Shown here: positions 32,037 through 44,640 of the stretch, one piece after another | Position numbering within the stretch: the stretch's first letter is position 1 | Layout: each line of letters starts with the position of its first letter | Source: Siphonodentalium dalli | Lineage: Eukaryota; Mollusca; Scaphopoda; Gadilida; Siphonodentaliidae | NCBI GenBank assembly: GCA_032622095.1 | Contig: CP136067.1 | Location: 132,929,990 to 132,993,989, forward strand | Reading direction: 5' to 3' | Length of the DNA: 64,000 nt | Program-made: the position numbers and the translations under genes | The notes under the pieces: generated by a model | The model's database searches: none | Told to the model about the DNA's origin: nothing | The model's input: only the letters and a program-made list of their open reading frames with translations

Positions 32037-35000
32037 ATGGATCCACGATTGCAGACTAACAACATAAAACATTTACGAAAATTTGCATTAGGTGACACTC
32101 CACAGTTTCGAATGATCAGTAGGGGTGATTTTATAGATATAAAGTGCTAGTGGTTTCTGGCACCATTCATGTGGTATGTATATTGAGACAAGGTGGGATA
32201 TGAATTTGTGTTATTTTAGAAGGTGTTCTAGACTGATGAAAAAATTAAGTGCAAGTGACCTTGACCCCACCCATAGACAGCAGTAGCGTTTTCTGCGAAA
32301 CAGTGGCTCTAGATACTGGGTCAATTTTTTAGCACTCAAAATTTGTCATCTGCATTAAAAATTGATTTTCTGGAAAATTCAACGGCGAAAGTTTGAAATT
32401 TTTTCACATTGATGTTGGAAGCCAGAGGCCTTTAAACCAACAAAGGTGACCATGCTTGAAAAAATCTGGTATTCGTGCCTCTTGGGTATGAAAATGCAAT
32501 ATTTTGGTCATTTTTTGAATAAAAATCACATATTCGATCAAAATATCAAGGGCCATAACTCTTGATAGCCCATATATTATGGAAATTATGTATCAAATTC
32601 TGAATGCCTATTCTGTACTAATTTCAGGCATATATATATTGTCTATATGGTTTGGGATCATAATCCAGATAAATTTTAATGAATCTATGGGCCCCCTATT
32701 TCTGGGCCCATACCTGTTGAAACTGGAGTGTCACCTTAAAGACCAGCAAATAGCACCATTATCATCTGTCAACTTGACAAATATTTACATTGAAAATCAT
32801 TTTTAGCAAATCTGCTCAGTTAGAAGGAACATTTTATGTTAAATACACCATTCTTCTATGGATATTCCAATACAGGTGGCCTTTAGACATATAAATTGGT
32901 GGGGATATGGAGTCTTGGAGCAGTGGGGGGGGTGGTGGTTCATGTGTATTGTTATTGATGATTTTTTAGATGATGGGTACTTCTTCATGACATCATGCTC
33001 CTTGAATCTTAGCTGAAAAGGCTGACATTGACATTACACAGTATACTAAAAGATTAGATATTCAGTATTTCTTATTCACAAGTGTGAAATATAATCATTC
33101 AGGTTTCCCTGGACATATTTCACTTGACAACATATTGTTCATGTGATGGCAAAACCTTGTATAGCTTTCCCTTAATGCTAAATAAGACTTGGAATTGTTT
33201 AACCCATGGTTTTGGGAGAGTATTAAAGATAGTAGTTGCATGAAATATTATGTTTTATTTTGATATCTGAGGAAGATATGCATCTCATAATATATTTTAT
33301 ACAACATTTTAGCATTTCAGACCTTTTTCAAGCTATAAATGATGGTTGAATATATACATTTTGTCACTACGTCAAGCATAACGTCATTGGATTCTGAAAG
33401 ACCCAAAAGAGGTGAAATCATGGGGGTGCATGTAAATCCCCACCCCATCTTGCTGCCTGTGATTGCAATAACGCATGGGGTGTAATATATCATTTTAAGC
33501 GGTATAATGCAGAGAATATGGAGGTGTGGTCCATATTAAAGATTAGTGAAATTGCATTCCCCTTAAAGACCAGCAAATAGCACCATTATCATCTGTCAAC
33601 TTGACAAATATTTACATTGAAAATCATTTTTAGCAAATCTGCTCAGTTAGAAGGAACATTTTATGTTAAATACACCATTCTTCTATGGATATTCCAATAC
33701 AGGTGGCCTTTAGACATATAAATTGGTGGGGATATGGAGTCTTGGAGCAGTGGGGGGGGGGGTGGTGGTTCGTGTGTATTGTTATTGATGATTTTTTAGA
33801 TGATGGGTACTTCTTCATGACATCATGCTCCTTGAATCTTAGCTGAAAAGGCTGACATTGACATTACACAGTATACTAAAAGATTAGATATTCAGTATTT
33901 CTTATTCACAAGTGTGAAATATAATCATTCAGGTTTCCCTGGACATATTTCACTTGACAACATATTGTTCATGTGATGTCATAACCTTGTATAGCTTTCC
34001 CTTAATGCTAAATAAGACTTGGAATTGTTTAACCCATGGTTTTGGGAGAGTATTAAAGATAGTAGTTGCATGAAATATTATGTTTTATTTTGATATCTGA
34101 GGAAGATATGCATCTCATAATATATTTTATACAACATTTTAGCATTTCAGACCTTTTTCAAGCTATAAATGATGGTTGAATATATACATTTTGTCACTAC
34201 GTCAAGCATAACGTCATTGGGTTCTGAAAGACCCAAAAGAGGTGAAATCATGGGGGTGCATGTAAATCCCCACCCCATCTTGCTGCCTGTGATTGCAATA
34301 ACGCATGGGGTGTAATATATCATTTTAAGCGGTATAATGCAGAGAATATGGAGGTGTGGTCCATATTAAAGATTAGTGAAATTGCATTCCCCTTAAGGTG
34401 ACACTCCACAATTTCGAATGATCAGTAGGGGTGATTTTATAGATATAAAGTGCTAGTGGTTTCTGGCACCATTCATGTGGTATGTATATTGAGACTAGGT
34501 GGGATATGAATTTGTGTAATTTTAGAAGGTGTTCTAGACTGATGAAAAAATTAAGTGCAAGTGACCTTGACCCCACCCATAGACAGCAGTAGCGTTTTCT
34601 GCGAAACAGTGGCTCTAGATACTGGGTCAATTTTTTAGCACTCAAAATTTGTCATCTGCATTAAAAATTGATTTTCTGGAAAATTCAACGGCGAAAGTTT
34701 GAAATTTTTTCACATTGATGTTGGAAGCCAGAGGCCTTTAAACCAACAAAGGTGACCATGCTTGAACAAATCTGGTATTCGTGCCTCTTGGGTATGAAAA
34801 TGCAATATTTTGGTCATTTTTTGAATAAAAATCACATATTCGATCAAAATATCAAGGGCCATAACTCTTGATAGCCCATATATTATGGAAATTATGTATC
34901 AAATTCTGAATGCCTATTCTGTACTAATTTCAGGCATATATATATTGTCTATATGGTTTGGGATCATAATCCAGATAAATTTCAATGAATCTATGGGCCC

Positions 35001-35349
35001 CCTATTTCTGGGCCCATACCTGTTGAAACTGTGGAGTGTCACCTTAGAAGTTTTAAAGAATACAAAGTGGATGCCACCATACGGTAACTGTTTTAGGTGC
35101 AATTCGAGTTCACATTGGGCTTTTCAATGTGATGGCACTACGAAAAAGAAGATTGATCAGATGAAAAAATCATCATTGACGCTGAGTGAATCTACTCCTG
35201 GGAAGTCTACTTGGACGCACACATCAGACAACGATTATCTCACACCATGTGATGTAATGGACATTGATCAAACTGACATGACGCGGTCGGCGCCTCTGCA
35301 AAGCAGGCCCAGTCCAAACCAGCTAATTGTACACGGCAGTGCGGTTTGA
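32037..35349 (+). pseudogene. CCHC zinc-knuckle Polinton gene split by nested repeats
   Basis: The ATG at 32037 opens an 18-codon segment (MDPRLQTNNIKHLRKFAL) that runs into a 2953-bp insertion after TTA at 32088-32090. The same reading phase resumes after the duplicate TTA at 35044-35046 with EVLKNTKWMPPYGN. Next comes a zinc knuckle CFRCNSSSHWAFQC (C-x2-C-x4-H-x4-C), a Lys-rich stretch and a Ser/Thr/Asp tail ending GSAV. The knuckle suggests single-stranded nucleic-acid binding. It is transcribed divergently from polB. With the insertion it encodes only a short truncated product. Confidence 0.7.
32091..35043. mobile_element. Nested composite insertion A-B-B'-A' with TTA duplication
   Basis: Two same-orientation copies of a 645-647 bp MITE (A 32091-32735, A' 34397-35043) with ends GGTGACACTCCA / GGAGTGTCACC flank two tandem copies of an ~828-bp segment (B 32736-33562, B' 33563-34392). 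The whole insertion is flanked by TTA. The A copies and the B copies are nearly identical to each other, so the duplication is recent. All junctions fall at TTAA or TTA. No transposase is encoded; the 75-codon and longer frames inside A are non-coding. Confidence 0.85.
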
Positions 35350-35980
35350 TACCCCCGGGTAATTATCGGCTGATAGAATGTGTATTACATCACTAATTAG
35401 TTTATCACAAGGATGTATTAACGTGCTATTTGAACCTATTTACCAAATGTAAGCATACATTGCCACATTAAACATGTTTCTGAATTTCTTTTAACATGGT
35501 TGTAGTAAGAATTTAAAAAATGTAAATTAATTAAATAAAGCCGATTATTCTCATTTTAGAAACATACATAAAGGATGATAAGCCTTGAGTTTGGCGGAAA
35601 ATATTTATATTGCAGGTAACATCATGATACCTTTATTAGGTGATTATGTGCGGTCCGTGCAACGAACCGGACGACAGGCATAATATATATGTATATGATG
35701 TCTTTGGGCTATTCATATTCCACCGACACGGAGAAACGAAACAATTCCTAGGTGCCGCGTTGGTTTAAACATTCAGATTTTTTGTCAGTAAAAACATTCT
35801 ACAATACGTTTTACGCCATCATTTTAACGAGAACAGCGCTCCTACATTAGCCGCTGGCGTGTTCTGTCGACATGTATAGGTCCTGGGGTACATCACTGTG
35901 ACAACGGCATTCGATATGGCGTCATTTTGGGCTTCACGTCAACTGAAAAAACTCAGCAAATCATCCTATAGGTGCGATAT
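35350..35980. other. Non-coding downstream of the zinc-knuckle gene
   Basis: TGCGGTTTGATACCCCCGGG at 35339-35358, around the stop codon, is almost the same as TGCGGTTTGAAACCCCCGGG of every tandem unit to the right, so the array may derive partly from this 3' region. From about 35740 diverged pieces of the array unit can be followed. No other gene is seen. Confidence 0.5.
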
Positions 35981-38900
35981 AAAACCTCCGGATTCATCGA
36001 CAGACGGACTTTCGGCCTGAATCAGTGTTCTGTGTTTTACACTAAGAATTCATCACATCTGATCGAATTGAGTGTGCTCACGTATGGAGTGTTGACACTG
36101 TTATGACCAGGTGATATCATGAACAAATATTTAAAGGATATCTCGTTTTTTTTATTTTAAATTTATTCAAATTTAATTTAAAATTAAACATAAAATCGAA
36201 AAGATGGATGTACAAGGAGCATGGTTACCTTCGCTCGTATATACAGGGTGGGATAACACGATTGCCGTTTATATATGGCCAAGGACGTGAATTTGGAGAT
36301 ATTCAGTCCAATATAGTTTGCAACAGAATCGGGACTATATTCTGAGTTTTACGTCTTATTTTCGGACAAGTGTCACGTTTGTCCAAAACGAACAAACTGC
36401 GGGTTGTCGACAAATATATGTCGTGGGGTGTATCACCATTACATAGCGATTCGAACCGGCGTCATGTGCGCTTTTATTCTACCGATAAACACAGCAAAAG
36501 TTAGGTGCGGTTTGAAACCCCCCGGGTATAGACTTGATGTGAATATTCTGAGTTTTACGTCTTATTTTCGGACAAGTGTCACGTTTGTCCAAAACGAACA
36601 AACTGCGGGTTGTCGACATATATATGTCGTGGGGTGTATCACCATTACATAGCGATTCGAACCGGCGTCATATGCGCTTTTATTCTACCGATAAACACAG
36701 CAAATCTTAGGTGCGGTTTGAAACCCCCGGGTAGACTTGATGTGAATGTTCGGTGTTTTACACTAAGAATTCATCAATCTGATCGAATTGAGTGTGCTCA
36801 CGTATGGAATGTCGACACTGTTATGACCAGGTGATATTATTGAACAAATATTTAAAGGATATCTCGTTTTTTTTATTTTAAATTTATTCAAATTTAATTT
36901 AAAATTAAACATAAAATCGAAAAGATGGATGTACAAGGAGCACGGTTACCTTCGCTCGTATATACAGGGTGGGATAACACGATTGCCGTTTATATATGGC
37001 CAAGGACGTGAATTTGGAGATATTCAGCCCAATATAGTTTGCAACAGAATCGCGACTATATTCTGAGTTTTACGTCTTATTTTCGGACAAGTGTCACGTT
37101 TGTCCAAAACGAACAAACTGCGGGTTGTCGACATATATATGTCGTGGGGTGTATCACCATTACATAGCGATTCGAACCGGCGTCATGTGCGCTTTTATTC
37201 TACCGATAAACACAGCAAAACGTAGGTGCGGTTTGAAACCCCCCGGGTAGACTTGATGTGAATGTTCGGTGTTTTACACTAAGAATTCATCAATCTGACA
37301 GAATTGAGTGTGCTCACGTATGGAATGTCGACACTGTTATGACCAGGTGATATTATTGAACAAATATTTAAAGGATATCTCGTTTTTTTAATTTTAAATT
37401 TGTTCAAATTTAATTTAAAATTAAACATAAAATCGAAAAGATGAATGTACAAGGAGCATGGTTACCTTCGCTCGTATACACAGGGTGGGATACCACGATT
37501 GCCGTTTATATATGGCCAATGACGTGAATTTGGAGATATTCAGCCCAATATTGTTTGCAACAGAATCGCGACTATATTCTGAGTTTTACGTCTTATTTTC
37601 GGACAAGTGTCACGTTTGTCCAAAACGAACAAACTGCGGGTTGTCGACAAATATATGTCGTGGGGTGTATCACCATTACATAGCGATTCGAACCGGCGTC
37701 ATGTGCGCTTTTATTCTACCGATAAACACAGCAAAACTTAGGTGCGGTTTGAAACCCCCGGGTAGACTTGATGTGAATATTCTGAGTTTTACGTCTTATT
37801 TTTGGACAAGTGTCACGTTTGTCCAAAACGAACAAACTGCGGGTTGTCGACAAATATATGTGGTGGGGTGTATCACCATTACATAGCGACTCGAACCGGC
37901 GTCATGTGCGCTTTTATTCTACCGATAAACACAGCAAAACGTAGGTGCGGTTTGAAACCCCCGGGTAGACTTGATGTGAATGTTCGGTATTTTACACTAA
38001 GAATTCATCAATCTGATCGAATTGAGTGTGCTCACGTATGGAATGTCGACACTGTTATGACCAGGTGATATTATTGAACAAATATTTAAAGGATATCTCG
38101 TTTTTTTTATTTTAAATTTATTCAAATTTAATTTAAAATTAAACATAAAATCGAAAAGATGGATGTACAAGGAGCATGGTTACCTTCGCTCGTATATACA
38201 GGGTGGGATAACACGATTGCCGTTTATATATGGCCAATGACGTGAATTTGGAGATATTCAGCCCAATATTGTTTGCAACAGAATCGCGACTATATTCTGA
38301 GTTTTACGTCTTATTTTCGGACAAGTGTCACGTTTGTCCAAAACGAACAAACTGCGGGTTGTCGACATATATATGTCGTGGGGTGTATCACCGTTACATA
38401 GCGATTCGAACCGGCGTCATATGCGCTTTTATTCTACCGATAAACACAACAAATCTTAGGTGCGGTTTGAAACCCCCGGGTAGACTTGATGTGAATGTTC
38501 GGTGTTTTACACTAAGAATTCATCAATCTGATCGAATTGAGTGTGCTCACGTATGGAATGTCGACACTGTTATGACCAGGTGATATTATTGAACAAATAT
38601 TTAAAGGATATCTCGTTTTTTTAATTTTAAATTTATTTAAATTTAATTTAAAATTAAACATAAAATCGAAAATATGGATGTACAAGGAGCATGTTTACCT
38701 TCGCTCGTATATACAGGGTGGGATAACACGATTGCCGTTTATATATGGCCAAGGACGTGAATTTGGAGATATTCAGCCCAATATAGTTTGCAACAGAATC
38801 GCGACTATATTCTGAGTTTTACGTCTTATTTTCGGACAAGTTTCACGTTTGTCCAAAACGGACAAACCGCGGGTTGTCGACATATATATGTCGTGGGGTG

Positions 38901-40380
38901 TATCACCATTACATAGCGATTCGAACCGGCGTCATGTGCGCTTTTATTCTACCGATAAACACAGCAAAACGTAGGTGCGGTTTGAAACCCCCGGGTAGAC
39001 TTGATGTGAATGTTCGGTGTTTTACACTAAGAATTCATCAATCTGACCGAATTGAGTGTGCTCACGTATGGAATGTCGACACTGTTATGACCAGGTGATA
39101 TTATTGAACAAATATTTAAAGGATATCTCGTTTTTTTAATTTTAAATTTATTCAAATTTAATTTAAAATTAAACATAAAATCGAAAAGATGGATGTACAA
39201 GGAGCATGGTTACCTTCGCTCGTATATACAGGGTGGGATAACACGATTGCCGTTTATATATGGCCAAGGACGTGAATTTGGAGATATTCAGCCCAATATT
39301 GTTTGCAACAGAATCGCGAGTATGGTTCGAAAACCACCTTAGTTGCGGACAAGTGTCACGTTTGTCCAAAACGGACAAACTGCGGGTTGTCGACATATAT
39401 ATGTCGTGGGGTGTATCACCATTACATAGCGATTCGAACCGGCGTCATGTGCGCTTTTATTCTACCGATAAACACAGCAAAACGTAGGTGCGGTTTGAAA
39501 CCCCCGGGTAGACTTGATGTGAATGTTCGGTGTTTTACACTAAGAATTCATCAATCTGACCGAATTGAGTGTGCTCACGTATGGAATGTCGACACTGTTA
39601 TGACCAGGTGATATTATTGAACAAATATTTAAAGGATATCTCGTTTTTTTAATTTTAAATTTATTCAAATTTAATTTAAAATTAAACATAAAATCGAAAA
39701 GATGGATGTACAAGGAGCATGGTTACCTTCGCTCGTATATACAGGGTGGGATAACACGATTGCCGTTTATATATGGCCAAGGACGTGAATTTGGAGATAT
39801 TTAGCCCAATATTGTTTGCAACAGAATCGCGAGTATGGTTCGAAAACCACCTTAGTTGCGGACAAGTGTCACGTTTGTCCAAAACGGACAAACTGCGGGT
39901 TGTCGACATATATATGTCGTGGGGTGTATCACCATTACATAGCGATTCGAACCGGCGTCATGTGCGCTTTTATTCTACCGATAAACACAGCAAAACGTAG
40001 GTGCGGTTTGAAACCCCCGGGTAGACTTGATGTGAATGTTCGGTGTTTTACACTAAGAATTCATCAATCTGACCGAATTGAGTGTGCTCACGTATGGAAT
40101 GTCGACACTGTTATGACCAGGTGATATTATTGAACAAATATTTAAAGGATATCTCGTTTTTTTAATTTTAAATTTATTCAAATTTAATTTAAAATTAAAC
40201 ATAAAATCGAAAAGATGGATGTACAAGGAGCATGGTTACCTTCGCTCGTATATACAGGGTGGGATAACACGATTGCCGTTTATATATGGCCAAGGACGTG
40301 AATTTGGAGATATTCAGCCCAATATTGTTTGCAACAGAATCGCGAGTATGGTTCGAAAACCACCTTAGTTGCGGACAAGA
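35981..40380. repeat. Tandem array, eight units of ~515 or ~720 bp
   Basis: The landmark GATGGATGTACAAGGAGC recurs at about 36203, 36924, 37440, 38158, 38673, 39188, 39701 and 40214, giving periods of 721, 516, 718, 515, 515, 513 and 513. The long units contain an internal ~205-bp duplication of the segment from CTGAGTTTTACGTC to TTGATGTGAA. Each unit holds palindromes (CGACATATATATGTCG, TTTAATTTAAAATTAAA) and the hairpin GGACAAGTGTCACGTTTGTCC. The first unit is diverged and the last three are almost identical. Recurrent ~75-102 codon frames here are products of the repeat. Confidence 0.92.
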
Positions 40381-41033
40381 ACTACGCTCCTCACATGTGA
40401 AGGACAAATAATTGCCGCCATTGATACACGACAATTATCAGGACAATACACGTGAAAAAAAAATCGTCAATGGAACAGGATAGTATTATTATATTAGAAA
40501 ACGCTCTTTATTACATCGTCTTCACACATTTCTGAAAACGAAAGCATGAACCTAGAACAGAAATAACACTAACATATACATTTTGCTCTCCTGGAAAAAA
40601 CATATTACATGCATAACTTTTCCATATCTTTGATGGTGTTATTAAAGATATATTTTTAACGTTATATCTACTCAGTATATCTCATTTAAATTCAGGCATT
40701 CTATAGTCACAAAAATAAAACGAACAACAACCTGTGTATTTGTACTGTCCGTCTACAGTATCGAGATACTTAATCCCGTTATGTAATCGATGGCAATGAA
40801 CAACCCATACATTATCGAGACAGACATCTAACTACTCGTTATGTAATTATGACAATTACCAGCCTATATTGTTTGGCGGTCTCTTTGTAGATTGGGTCCC
40901 TCTTTGCTTGGATGAATTATAATCAGTACAACGACGATGTGACTTTTTCTGCTATAATAATAATACGAAAACAAAACCCCGACCAAAAAGAGTCCATAAC
41001 AACTTATGGATACAATATATTCACTTTGTTTTT
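40381..41033. other. Spacer between tandem array and foldback element
   Basis: AT-rich, no gene seen. It contains AAACGCTCTTTA at 40498. Confidence 0.5.
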
Positions 41034-41656
41034 CCACCTGATACAGACCAATGTTACTCTGTAGTAATACAAAACTATTAGTTAAAATTCCTCAGTGATA
41101 TAGGGTATGTAGCATGCCACGCCAGCCGTTGAGGCATGCCACATGTTCTTTGACAAGCTAAAATCGTAACATTGCCACAGGGTAATAACTCTATAAAGAA
41201 TGTATATTTACGAAATAACGGCGATTTGTATTAGAAATAACAACACCACAATAGATCAACTGTGGTGAAATATAAGTAAAATTCTTCTCTTGGGTGGGTG
41301 GGCTTGGGGGAGGTTTGGGGTACGCTCTTTAAAAAACTTCTCCAAATATGCCCGTTATTTCGTCAAAAACACTTCTTCAAATATCTCCGTTATTTAGTTA
41401 ATAAAAATAATTTCTTATTTCATAATTCGCGCTATTTCGTCATTTCGATGCATTTTTTATTCCGCAATTTCGCTGTATTTTCCTATTTCGCTTTTTCGTG
41501 GTATTTCATATTTCGATAATTCGCTATATTTGACATATTATGGGATATTGGCATGCCTCAACGGCTGGCGTGGCATGCCACATACCCTTTATCACTGAGG
41601 AATTTTAACTAATAGTTTTGTATTACTACAGAGTAACATTGGTCCGTATCAGGTGG
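41034..41656. mobile_element. Foldback-type element with ~107-bp inverted ends
   Basis: The left arm (41034-41140, CCACCTGATACAGACCAATG ... GCCAGCCGTTGAGGCATGCC) is mirrored by 41550-41656. The ~410-bp centre is low-complexity with repeated ATTTCGCTATTTCG-like phrases. Runs of T flank both ends and may be the target duplication. Non-coding. Confidence 0.8.
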
Positions 41657-42580
41657 TTTTTCAGTCTCGCATATTTAAGAAAATTAATTGGCACGGGTTT
41701 TCGCAAAATAATATTTTAAAATATATAAAAAAATAAATTCAGCAACATTTTTTGGTCATAAATATTGCATTTAACGTATCATAATAATTGCCTATTATGG
41801 TACTATATTTGTAGAAAATGCGCACATATGCTCCGTTCACAGATTTTCGAGAGAGGTTGAGGGGAGGGAGAGATGTGATAAAGGGCGTTTATGTTTGTCT
41901 ATATATTAACTCTATCTGAAACCTTCGGAGTTCTTTAATCAGTGGCATAGATACATGCAACCCATCTGTGCACGACTGCACATTTTGATCTCTTCAAATA
42001 GAAGATTTACGCATCAACGCACAGCAGCAATTCGTATTTAAATCAGGTAAGTCTAATAATCAAATATTGTAGTTTTTACAATAATTTCAACAATATCTGC
42101 ATATTTCCACAATTGAACGGACATGAGGTTGTCGTCACATTTCTAAGAAAATTGATACAAGCTTTGGGGTTAAAGTGCTTTGCCTACTCCAGAAGTTTTA
42201 GTACCCAGTTCGAATCTCTACAAATCAACGAAATAACTATCTTTTCAATTTATATGGGAAATAGAAGCAGTGGAATTTTCTGTCATTTTAACTGTTCCGA
42301 CACAATTGTTTGAATTATGAATACACCTCCTTAAACGAACATGGCTCATCGAGCTTCCAAATTTCCTCTACGTCAATTTGAAGGTATAAGATGTGTTGAC
42401 TGCATATTATACAAAATATTGGTATTCAGCCTTCCTATGATTTTAAAAACACTTGCGATTTCCAGATGTTTTCAATTTTTCGGACAGATATGAATTAAAC
42501 GCTCTTTATTAATACAATATAAGGAATACACTTATAGAACGCTCTTTTCTATTCCATGTCGAACCAGGAACCAATATATA
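41657..42580. other. Non-coding AT-rich region
   Basis: No gene recognised. AACGCTCTTT motifs lie at 42497 and 42538. Confidence 0.5.
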
Positions 42581-43907
42581 CTATACGTATATAAGTATAC
42601 TAGTCCCAGGTCGAACACATGGTATGTATACTAGTCCTAGGTCGAACACATGGCTTTTGTTCGTTTTGGACAAACGTGACACTTGTCCGAAAATAAGATG
42701 CAAAACTCAGAATATTCAGAACTAAACTATACATCGGTGTACCCGGGGGTTTCAAACCGCACTTGAGATTTGCTCTGTTTTTCAGTAGAATTGAAGTGCA
42801 AATGACGCCGGTTCGAATGTATTTGCCATGGTGATATACCCCACAACATATACATGTCGACAGAACTCGCAATCGACACATGTGAGGAGCGTAGTTCTTG
42901 TCCGCAACTAAGGTGGTTTTCGAACCATACTCGCGATTCTGTTGCAAACTATATTGGGCTGAATATCTCCAAATTCACGTCCTTAGCAATATATAAACGG
43001 TAACCGTGTTATTCCACCCTGTATATATGAGCGAAGGTAACCATGCTCCTTGTACATCCATCTTTTCGATTTTATGTTTAATTTTAAATTAAATTTGAAT
43101 AAATTTAAAATAAAAAAAACCAGATATCCTTTAAATATTTGTTCAATAATATCACCTGGTCATAACAGTGTCGACACTCCATACGTGAGCACACTCAATT
43201 CGATCAGATTGATGAATTCTTAGTGTAAAACAAAGAACATTCACATCAAATCTACCCGGGGGTTTCAAACCGCACCTACGTTTTGCTGTGTTTATCGGTA
43301 GAATAAAAGCGCACATGACGCCGGTTCGAATCGCTATGTAATGGTGATACACCCCACGACATATATATGTCGACAACCCGCCGTTTGTTCGTTTTGGACA
43401 AACGTGACACTTGTCCGAAAATATGACGCAAAACTCAGAATATTCAGAACTAAACTATACATCGGTGTACCCGGGGATTTCAAACCGCACTTAAGATTTG
43501 CTCTGTTTTATCAGTAGAATTGAAGCGCAAATGACGCCGGTTCGAATGCATTTGCCATGTTGATATACCCCACGACATATACATGTCGACAGAACTCGCA
43601 ATCGACACATGTGAGGAGCGTAGTTCTTGTCCGCAACTATATAAGGTGGTTTTCGAACCATACTCGCGATTCTGTTGCAAACTATATTGGGCTGAATATC
43701 TCCAAATTCACGTCCTTAGCAATATATAAACGGTAATCGTGTTATCCCACCCTGTAACCATGCTCCTTGTACATCCATCTTTTCGATTTTATGTTTAATT
43801 TTAAATTAAATTGGAATAAATTTAAAATTAAAAAAACGAGATATCCTTTAAATATTTGTTCAATAATATCACCTGGTGATAACAGTGTCGACACTCCATA
43901 CGTGAGC
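42581..43907 (-). repeat. Inverted partial copies of the 36-40 kb array unit
   Basis: Begins with a ~40-bp direct duplication (TATACTAGTCCCAGGTCGAA). On the minus strand there follow two partial array units, including CGAGTATGGTTCGAAAACC (seen near 42930 and 43660), CGACATATATATGTCG at 43355 and the TTTAAATATTTGTTC segment at 43130 and 43850. They face the array across the foldback element, forming a large imperfect inverted repeat. Confidence 0.85.
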
Positions 43908-44165
43908 ATGCTGTATCGGATTCCGGATGACACCAAATCCCCAGGCTTGACCTTGAAAGAATTCCTGCGACAAAGGACCGCCATCAACCGGAAACTCAAG
44001 AAAGCGCTAAAGCAAGATTACATTGTGTTCGAAAACATCCGGTTTCCAAGAGACTATATAAATAGCACCAAGGATAAAGTACATCTGTCAGTATCGAGTG
44101 AATCCGGCATGTGTGGCACCCAGAAGTATTTTCGCACGATAAGAAACGCCTTGCGAAGACACTGA
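43908..44165 (+). CDS. Unrecognised basic ORF (85 codons)
   Basis: Begins MLYRIPDDTKSPGLTLKEFL exactly where the inverted array copy ends (GTGAGC/ATG), continues KKALKQDYIVFENIRFPRDY and ends GMCGTQKYFRTIRNALRRH. Composition and lack of stops look protein-like, with a basic C-terminus. The frame is open upstream through the repeat, so the array may have replaced its original 5' part. It may be a Polinton cargo gene, or the end of one. No family recognised. Confidence 0.45.
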   Translation: MLYRIPDDTKSPGLTLKEFLRQRTAINRKLKKALKQDYIVFENIRFPRDYINSTKDKVHLSVSSESGMCGTQKYFRTIRNALRRH

Positions 44166-44443
44166 TTCAACTCGCCCACAAGAACCCTGGTCCCAATTGC
44201 ATTGATTTTTTTTCATTATGGCGAGGATGGCGTCGACGATATCTCGTGTCTTCGATGTCGCCGATATATCGTTTCCATGCACTTGCGTGCAAGAATATGA
44301 CATCTGGCTTCAATTCTTTACTAAATTATCGATTAACAGGTAGTTCTCTTAGGAAATGTTCAGGTAATAAGCCCAACAAGCGGCCATATGCCGTTTTTTA
44401 AAACTTGTTATCTGAACATTTCCATCCAATAAATACAGTAATG
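44166..44443. other. Spacer, no gene seen
   Basis: Short non-coding interval between the unrecognised ORF and the foldback element. Confidence 0.4.
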
Positions 44444-44640
44444 CTCTAATTAATGGACTCCTTAACCACAACAGAATTATGGGTAATTTTTCAGGATTTA
44501 GTCAGAAATATGGCTTGTTGCCATTCATCGGAAAGCTCTCGGGGAGAGCTTTCCGATGAATGGCAGCAACCCATATTCCTGACTAAATCGTGAAAAATTA
44601 CCCATAATTCTGTTGTGGTTAAGGAGTCCATTAATTAGAG
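44444..44640. repeat. 197-bp foldback element
   Basis: CTCTAATTAATGGACTCC at the left and GGAGTCCATTAATTAGAG at the right end a near-perfect palindrome of ~95-bp arms, with the centre CGGAAAGCTCTCGGGGAG. There is almost no unique interior. Probably a MITE. Confidence 0.85.

Noticed and set aside
32579-32806. 75-codon frame repeated at 34885
   Set aside because: It is inside the MITE copies. Only the part after 35043 in the second copy is gene sequence.
36404-40124. Recurrent 74-142 codon frames with CHVCPKRTNCG-like cysteines
   Set aside because: The same frame recurs in every tandem unit with unit-length spacing and is broken by the unit edges. The Cys pairs resemble a zinc motif by chance.
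35981-40380. CRISPR-like array
   Set aside because: Units are 515-720 bp and contiguous without unique spacers, in a eukaryotic transposon; not a CRISPR.
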